A stretch of 64,000 nucleotides of DNA from Topomyia yanbarensis (Eukaryota; Arthropoda; Insecta; Diptera; Culicidae): positions 29,815,543-29,879,542 of the forward strand of contig NC_080671.1 of the NCBI RefSeq assembly GCF_030247195.1, read 5' to 3'. This document shows positions 57,510 to 64,000 of this stretch, piece by piece. A program made the position numbers and the translations under genes. The notes under the pieces were generated by a model. It was given only the letters and a program-made list of their open reading frames with translations, did no database searches and was not told the origin of the DNA. How positions within the stretch are numbered: position 1 is the first letter of the stretch; each line of letters starts with the position of its first letter.

Positions 57510-58895
57510 TAGGGCATCGCATTTTTTTTTAATTCTCGAAGGCCCCCCCCCCTCTTATATTATGACAAATGTCAAAGTAAGCTCAGATGCCAAATTTCAC
57601 ATCATTTGGACAATTATAGACTCTCGCCCACTTCGATTGAAATTTCTTAAATTGGTGCTATGGCAAAATATGGAGGACAAATATATTAAATGCTACAACT
57701 TTTTAAGTAGTAACTAGAAAATTACAATATATACCTCTTCTTAAAGGAAATAACCTTAGTATTTGAATGAAGATATTCTGGCAAAAAACGGGAACGTAGG
57801 GTACTGGGTCATTTTGGCCCCAAAACCCCCTATTTTTAATAATTTTTCTACTCCGTGATGCAAACCATACATATTTTGCAGTTTTTCTAATGTGAAAAAA
57901 TCTCAGAAATCGAACGGAACTTCTTTGATCTTTGTCTGAATACGAGAAGTTGGGGTTCTAGGGCCTTTTGGCATTCATATTAAATTTTATCATTTTTCGT
58001 GCATATATCTCTATTATTCTTCCCTCAATTTTAATAAATTCTACGTTGTTGAACGTGGAAAATCCTAAGGAACAAAATAAAAGAAGATTCGTTAACGGTA
58101 AAATTCAGAAGCATCAAATGATTTGACATATAGTTTCGATTTCACATTTTCATCATAAAATCGCACATATTAACTCCATTTAACAACAAAATTATTATTT
58201 AATTTACTACTTTTAGTGTAAAATGCGCTTAGGGATCATGAGAAACATGAAACATGACAAAAGATTCATTCCTGGAAAAATAGGGGACACATTTAATGAA
58301 AAAATGTGATTTGCAGAGTTAATGTTAAAAAAATATGATTCTTCTGAATTTTACATTCACGAATATATTTTTGTTGTATTCCTAAGAATTTTCCACGTTC
58401 AACAAGCACGAGGAAATGATAAAATTTAATATGAATGACAAAAGGCCCTAAAACCCCAACTTCTCTTAATCAGACAAAGATCAAAAAGGTTTCGTTCGAT
58501 TTCTGAGTTTTTTTCACATTAGAAAAACTGAAAAATATGTATGGTTTGCATCACGGAGCAGAAAAATTATTAAAAATAGGGGGTTTTGGGGCCAAAATGA
58601 CCCAGTGCCGTACTTTCCCTTATTTGTGTAAAAGCAGAAAATACTAAGGTTATTTTCTTTAAAAAGAAGTATAAACTGTAATTTTCTGATGGCTACTTAA
58701 AAAGTTATAGCATTTAATATATTTTGCCTCCTATTTTCCCATAGTACTAATTTCAAAAATTTCAATCGAAGTGGGCGAGAGTCTATAATTGTCCAAATGA
58801 TGTGAAATTTGGCATCTGAGTTTACTCTGACATTTATCACAATATGAGAGGACGGGGGCCTTTGAGAATTAAAAAAAAAAATTTGCTATGCCCTA
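57510..58895. repeat. long inverted repeat (foldback), arms about 0.6 kb
   Basis: The left arm (57510 to about 58118) and right arm (about 58336-58895) are reverse complements at roughly 90% by eye. Aligned landmarks include AGGGCATCGCA/TGCTATGCCCT at the tips, TCACATCATTTGGACAATTA, CATTTTGGCCCCAAAACCCC, ATGCAAACCATACATATTTT and GAACGTGGAAAATCCTAAGG. The spacer is about 215 bp. TA lies at both outer edges, so a TA-target MITE with extended arms is possible. Transcription would give a 0.55-0.6-kb hairpin RNA. Confidence 0.88.
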
Positions 58896-59112
58896 ATCAA
58901 CACGGAAGACAGACAAATTCAATAAATTTTCCATAACATCAAATTGTCCAACCGGATCGGAGCCTCAAAATTCCAGTTTATACAGCTAGCTGCGAATAGT
59001 GTTGTGATACAGACAAATAATTAATGCATTTATTGTTGATTTGTTGCTTTGATATGCAAATTGAAATTTGCTCAGTGGCGAGTATTTCAAGTATTTTGCT
59101 TTAATGTGTAAG

Positions 59113-59253
59113 TCAATCATTTTCTCCGTGGAGGTAAACTGATGGCCTAAAAGATTTTGGAAGTGATTGGTGGCGCATCCCAGCTTTCAGTATAAATGTT
59201 ACCCTTGTTTGTTTCCAACTTGTAGGTATATAGTTTAGTGTCGTTGGTTTAGT
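59113..59253 (-). pseudogene. LINE reverse transcriptase fragment at the gap edge
   Basis: YIPTSWKQTRVTFILKAGMR then PKSFRPSVYL match the RT segment that normally reads (W)xxVxFIPKxG...KSYRPISL, with substitutions; it then stops. The rest, if present, lies in the run of N. Confidence 0.7.
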
Positions 59254-59753
59254 NNNNNNNNNNNNNNNNNNNNNNNNNNNNNNNNNNNNNNNNNNNNNNN
59301 NNNNNNNNNNNNNNNNNNNNNNNNNNNNNNNNNNNNNNNNNNNNNNNNNNNNNNNNNNNNNNNNNNNNNNNNNNNNNNNNNNNNNNNNNNNNNNNNNNNN
59401 NNNNNNNNNNNNNNNNNNNNNNNNNNNNNNNNNNNNNNNNNNNNNNNNNNNNNNNNNNNNNNNNNNNNNNNNNNNNNNNNNNNNNNNNNNNNNNNNNNNN
59501 NNNNNNNNNNNNNNNNNNNNNNNNNNNNNNNNNNNNNNNNNNNNNNNNNNNNNNNNNNNNNNNNNNNNNNNNNNNNNNNNNNNNNNNNNNNNNNNNNNNN
59601 NNNNNNNNNNNNNNNNNNNNNNNNNNNNNNNNNNNNNNNNNNNNNNNNNNNNNNNNNNNNNNNNNNNNNNNNNNNNNNNNNNNNNNNNNNNNNNNNNNNN
59701 NNNNNNNNNNNNNNNNNNNNNNNNNNNNNNNNNNNNNNNNNNNNNNNNNNNNN
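59254..59753. other. assembly gap (500 N)
   Basis: Exactly 500 N, probably a placeholder length. Apparent frames through it are meaningless. Confidence 0.99.
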
Positions 59754-60119
59754 GTTTGGTACGCATATGCCGATTTTCTGCATTTTGTGCAACTTTTTTA
59801 TTGGGATATAAATACGTATTATTCAGTTGCAACTTGGATATACCACCAAAAAGGCTGGCTGGGCTTCCGTCACTTGCGTTAATGCACTGTGTGCACAGTG
59901 CTCTGAAAATCTAGCGAAATCGTCTTAGGGCACCAGCGGGTCTAATTCAGAGCTATCTGCGCGGCGAGTAAAGTAAAGAATACTAAAAATTAATTTCTAT
60001 TCCATAATTTTCAGTTCAGAAATTCAAGAGATCGTGCTCACCGCAAGCCATGAAAAATAGACTACGTGGTGAAGCGATGGTCACTATTTATTAAAAAATC
60101 ACGGTTAAATAAAAAAAAA
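59754..60119. other. no gene recognised
   Basis: Contains the palindrome GCACTGTGTGCACAGTGC near 59884. No coding evidence. Confidence 0.4.
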
Positions 60120-60590
60120 TTATACTATTAAAAAATTTCAAATAGTTTATAATTTTCACAAACTTATTAAGAAAAATTGTTTAATAATCTTTCGTAATAT
60201 TGTGTAAGAAGAAAGCTGAAAATTTCAGTATTTTCTCTATCTGCAACATATTAACCCTTAAGTATACCAATTAATTGGTATACGAATTGCAATAGGTTCG
60301 CCAAATTTTGGAAGAAGTCTATAAAAAAACCCCTTGAAAATTACCTAAAAATTGTTGTAGTTCGATACAATAAAAAATCCCCAAAAATGAAATGTATCTA
60401 TTAATGTGAAACACAGTGAATAATACATACAATAAAGACCCATTTTTATCAGTCTCATGGTGTATTTTAGGCCGACAAAATGGGGACATTGACTAAATCG
60501 AGCATTTTTTTTTTCTTTATAATAAACTGAAGCTGTTAAAATATTCTTCCCGTCCCTTGATGTAGTCTGATAACTATTTCTGATTATGAT
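60120..60590 (-). repeat. Rep-B dispersed repeat copy, inverted
   Basis: Reverse complement of 11010-11420 (ACTAAATCGAGC, AATAAACTGAAGCTGTTAAA, ATTCTTCCCGTCCCTTGATG). The 119-codon minus frame across it is disrupted in the other copy, so it is not a conserved protein. Confidence 0.7.
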
Positions 60591-60812
60591 GAACTTTTTA
60601 TTTTTGCATATTTCCATCTTCATGATAAGGAAAACATGCTCAAGAAAGGATTTACTCGAATTCAGTCTTGTTCGTCTGCTAGAGCCCATCAAACATATGT
60701 TCATATTTGGCTGATAAAATCAGGGTTTCAATGTATTATAATAGATATTAAGTATTCGAAGAAGTTTCTTGTGAACGAGTGTAGAACGACTTTGTTTCTA
60801 CTTAATTGAAGT

Positions 60813-62601
60813 CAGCGGCGTAGCCAGAAATTCGGTTTGGTGGGTATATCATACTGTCCAAACGGCATAATTCCGTAATTTTTGAAGTTTTAAAATTATG
60901 CAGAATTAATTTTTCAGAAAATAGTAACAGAGTTCGTGTCTTTGGCGAATTTGTTGAGACTTTATTGTAGTCATGAATATTAACCTGAGAAAAATCACCA
61001 TAAATACTTCTTGAACGATATACCGTCAAAATTATTTTATCAAATGATGCGCTGTTTAACGTTTGTAAAACTCATCGAAGATACTAAACCTCTGAAGTTG
61101 GCGGTTTCAAAATGATGCTATCTTGACCTTAAATTACTGCTTTTACACATTTGTCCTATACATATAATTGGTCATACAACAAAAATCAAATGCTCATCAA
61201 AATCGATCAGAACCTGCTAGAGTCGAATGGAAATCGTCATTTTTCATAAATTTCTCTCTACATTCGGAAAGTGTTATCCTCGTTATTAATCATATTACGT
61301 TTTCGTCTCAACTCGACGCATTTCCAAAATAAAAACCTGTTTTAATCCACCTAGTGGTGCAATTGTGCTTGTCTCATTTGTCCAGACTACGATTCCATGG
61401 CTGGTTATGTTCAATACAATGGTGGAAATGAATAGTACATGTTCAGTACGATTTGCACATACATACAATGGATCGACAGCCACGATCTTGAGATACTATG
61501 TGATACTGAAACATCGCTTGAAACCAGCGGCGGATCATGGAGAAAGGTCCGGGAGGTCCAGATCCTGCCGAAAATTTTCAACTTGTTAAGAAATTTTAAA
61601 CTAGTTTTAATTTTAAAGTAGCAACCCCTCACTGCATACTCCCTCCGGGCCGGTATGATTGACGATTTTTAGAGTGATTGCATAACCTTTCTATATGAGA
61701 AAGACAAAAATGTGCCAAAGTCCAAAAAAAGTCAATTTTTGTCAAACATCTCAATGTTTCATGCATTTTAAAGTCGTTTGGCATCAAAAATACAAATTTG
61801 ATTCTGAAAATTTTTCATTTCAGTTTATATGGGAATTTGCTGTGTGATTGCACTCTTCAACTCGTAACTCCGGAACCGGAAGTCCAATCAATAAAAAATT
61901 CAATAGCAGCCGATGGGAAGGTTGTACCTTTCATTTGAGACTAACTTTGTGCAAATCGGTCCAGCCATCTCTGAGAAACAGAGGTCACATTTTTTCCACA
62001 TACACACATACATACACACACAGACATTTTCCGATCTCGACGAACTCAGTCGATTGGCATATGACACTCGGCCCTCCGGGTCGGGATTAGATTGACGAAT
62101 TTTAGAGTGAATGAGAAAGGCAAGAACTTTTTTAGCAATTGTTGAAAGTTATGCATTTTTTTGGTGAGCAGTTCTATGTTTCATAGACATTAAATCAATT
62201 TTAACTTCTCTTCCTATTAAATAAAAAAAAATACAAAAACGAGATCAATTTGAAAATAAATCTGAGGACTATGATTGATTACAGAACTCTGTAATTTTCT
62301 ATTGGAATGTTTTCAGGCAGGAATTTGATATTGATGCTATTAGACAACTGTGAAATCAAGACCAATAGATCAGTTACATATCAGGACCCCATTCCGACAA
62401 TTTATCAAAAGTCATCATGATGTTTACAACAACAGGTTATCAATCTACGGATCAGATAATTGTTATTGTAATATTGAATCAAATCAGTCTGCATCAATAA
62501 ATTTTCAACTTCAATCCAATATTTTTTTTGGTTGTGGGGGGGGGGGGTGGGGAGCGTTGTATGGTGTTAAACCCCAAAACCTTCTCTGGGCTACGCCGTT
62601 G
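60813..62601. mobile_element. hAT-like non-autonomous element carrying a Rep-A copy
   Basis: Left end CAGCGGCGTAGCCAGA; right end, reverse complemented, CAACGGCGTAGCCCAGA. The 8 bases outside (ATTGAAGT and CTTGGAGT) match at six positions, fitting a decayed 8-bp duplication. G-rich tracts lie near both ends (GGTTTGGTGGG; poly-G at 62536-62547), as in the element at 36.8 kb. No transposase. Rep-A occupies 61330-62122. Confidence 0.6.
61330..62122 (+). repeat. Rep-A copy, most complete in the window
   Basis: Two consecutive units. The first (61330 to about 61705) ends ATTGCATAACCTTTCTATAT with GAGAAAGACA. The second contains ACTCCGGAACCGGAAGTCCA, TGCAAATCGGTCCAGCCATC, a CATACACACATACATAC microsatellite, CGACGAACTCAGTCGATTGG and CACTCGGCCCTCCGGG, and ends GAATGAGAAAGGCA. 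The TGTCTC and GAGAAAG(G/A)CA motifs at the ends are mutually inverted. It is the reference for the other copies. Confidence 0.8.
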
Positions 62602-63148
62602 CTTGGAGTTATTTATTTCGCTTTTCATTTTCCGATATGTTTCAGATCGATCCGATGATCATTAGTTAGAAAAATTGCAGTCAGAAGGTTCGCACAAATG
62701 AACATTTTTGTACTGATAAGTTATCAAGTTCCTTCCAGACAACTTGGAAGTGTTCGGTGATTATTTCTAGCGGTTGTAGATAGAAAAATGAAATACAAAA
62801 TTCGATTTGTCGAAATAATGTTTGGCTTATTTCAATGGATTATTTCTATATTGAACAATAAATAGGCGATAAAGAGTAATCCACAAACAACAAGCCATAA
62901 CTTTTAAAGTATTCAAAATAGATATTTAAAGTCTTCAGTAAAGTTATTCGCAAAAGTAAGAGCTACAAATTTGCTGAAGGCATCATTTCGATATAATCAC
63001 TTCCAAGAAAATTTGTGAAAATATCTCACTCATAGGGGGATTAATCAGCAAAAGCACAATACCAAAAGAAAGGGCATATTTCCTCCATTAAATTCTCCGA
63101 AGATACTATTGACCTAAAATAAGCCGTTTTGGCGTTAATAATAGATTA
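62602..63148. other. no gene recognised
   Basis: AT-rich, with no element ends or domains seen. Confidence 0.4.
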
Positions 63149-63900
63149 GGGTAAGGTGGGGCAAATCCGACCGTTGGGTAAACCCGACCTCCCTCTGTTA
63201 TCGAAAATCGGAAGCACTACGCGAACTAATATCAATGTTGTCGTGTAGAGCATCGAAAATCATCATAATGGTGGCATGACAGCATTTTATTAGTCTACAT
63301 TGAGATGCTCAAACGACAATAAGTGTGTTTTTCAACTTTTAATTAGATTTTTGTGCATCATTGACTTCAAGATATTTCTGATTGTTAAAGTGATAGCATA
63401 AAAAATGTAAGTGGATTTAAATTCTTTGAGTTAAGTCCTACAAAGTACATAGATGAATTTAGGTCAATTTTTTTCATATTTTTTTTAATCGCGTCGTAAT
63501 GAAAAATGACGCGGTGGGGCAAATCTGACCTATAAATAGTGGGGTAAATCCGACCGTTTTTTACTAAGAAAATGTTTATTTATCAATTTAAAATATTTTT
63601 ATTATTATTATTTATTATTTTTTCGCGCAATGGTTCATAATTACAAACGAAAAACACAAAAACGTGATGAATATAGTATTCGTCGAGCAATTGCTCCGAT
63701 GCAAATGGGAATATTTTTACGTGCTACTGCTCGTGATTTTGACATTCCAAGATTGACATTGAATTCCATTTTCTTCATGTTACAATTGAATAACATAACA
63801 TTCATCGATTTATCATTGAACAACCATAAAATTTGGGTAATATCTGTACTAAATCAACCAAAAACATAGGCGGTCGGGATTACCCCACCATTTTTGAAAA
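63149..63900 (+). mobile_element. pogo/Tigger-like DNA transposon relic
   Basis: Starts GGGTAAGGTGGGGCAAATCC with GACC. An inverted counterpart lies at 63868-63889 (GGCGGTCGGGATTACCCCACC). The same motif recurs directly at 63511 and 63539. Between them lies an N-terminal transposase fragment. The right limit is uncertain. Confidence 0.55.
63630..63869 (+). pseudogene. pogo/Tigger transposase, N-terminal helix-turn-helix fragment
   Basis: The ATG at 63630 begins MVHNYKRKTQKRDEYSIRRA, then MQMGIFLRATARDFDIPRLT: the pipsqueak/CENP-B-type helix-turn-helix that binds transposon ends. After about 45 residues the similarity is lost and the frame ends at codon 79. The CENP-B and DDE domains (some 400 residues) are absent. 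It may be a deletion derivative mobilised in trans. Confidence 0.65.
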
Positions 63901-64000
63901 CAGCAAAAATGAACTTTTTCGTAAAACGCTTTTATCTCCAAATTTTCTAGAGATGCAAATAAAATTCTATATATAGAAAGTTGCCCAGAAGTCTAACCTT

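Noticed and set aside
59113..59832. 185- and 239-codon minus-strand frames
   Set aside because: They consist mostly of N from the assembly gap; only the 59113-59253 end carries LINE similarity.
60345..60704. 119-codon minus frame
   Set aside because: It overlaps a Rep-B copy, and the homologous stretch at 11.1 kb does not keep the frame.

Overview
The window looks like insect DNA, most likely from a culicine (Aedes-like) mosquito with a large, repeat-rich genome. The support is short GT-AG introns of 63-69 bp in the one clear host gene, many non-LTR retrotransposon clades (R1/Waldo-like, LOA-like, Jockey, I/Loner-like), tRNA-derived SINEs, MITE-like and hAT-like elements, and a dispersed family carrying TCCGGAACCGGAAGT and TGCAATTGTGCC motifs (called Rep-A here). 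The species call is inference. A 500-N gap lies at 59254-59753. No virus, CRISPR array, rRNA or canonical tRNA gene was seen.

Host genes. The only confident one is the 3' end of a minus-strand neuron-navigator gene (sickie/NAV2 family). Four consecutive exons (15444 down to 13707) splice in phase, with a poly(A) signal at 13555-13560. A broken histone H1 gene (about 35.66-35.99 kb, minus) keeps a TATA box and the histone 3' stem-loop but has lost its globular domain.

Layout. 0-2.2 kb: a hairpin MITE-like repeat and a degenerate tandem repeat. 2.2-10.98 kb: a nested stack. A Rep-A copy carries a Ty1/copia element (TSD TATAC); its 5' LTR was later hit by a 1248-bp solo LTR (TSD GTAC), and the CATA microsatellite of the same Rep-A copy carries a Waldo-like LINE. 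13.5-15.9 kb: the sickie gene. 17.3-22.6 kb: a second stack, in which a Rep-A copy carries a LOA-like LINE with a 46-bp TSD, which in turn carries a GC-rich TIR element. 25.8-28.4 kb: an inverted Rep-A copy, a roughly 700-bp tandem repeat and a minisatellite. 30.7-34.6 kb: a nearly full-length, frameshifted Jockey element (minus). 34.75-36 kb: a TTGCAAG-rich TIR element and the H1 relic. 36.8-41.5 kb: a hAT-type element with perfect 8-bp TSDs, holding a 104-bp perfect palindrome and a LINE derivative with ORF1 but no ORF2. 45-48 kb: SINE, LINE endonuclease relic, (ATAAGC)n array and LTR-like promoters. 49.3-56.8 kb: low-complexity repeats, a SINE with 23-bp TSDs and a LINE RT/RNase H relic. 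57.5-58.9 kb: a 1.39-kb inverted repeat able to form a long hairpin. 59-64 kb: LINE fragment, gap, a second GTAGCC-ended hAT-like element carrying Rep-A, and a pogo/Tigger-like relic.

The elements do not form one pathway. What the window records best is order of insertion: several junctions have target duplications, and for two of them a related uninterrupted sequence lies elsewhere in the window and serves as an empty-site control. Every transposon reading frame examined is broken or incomplete, so none is likely to be autonomous.
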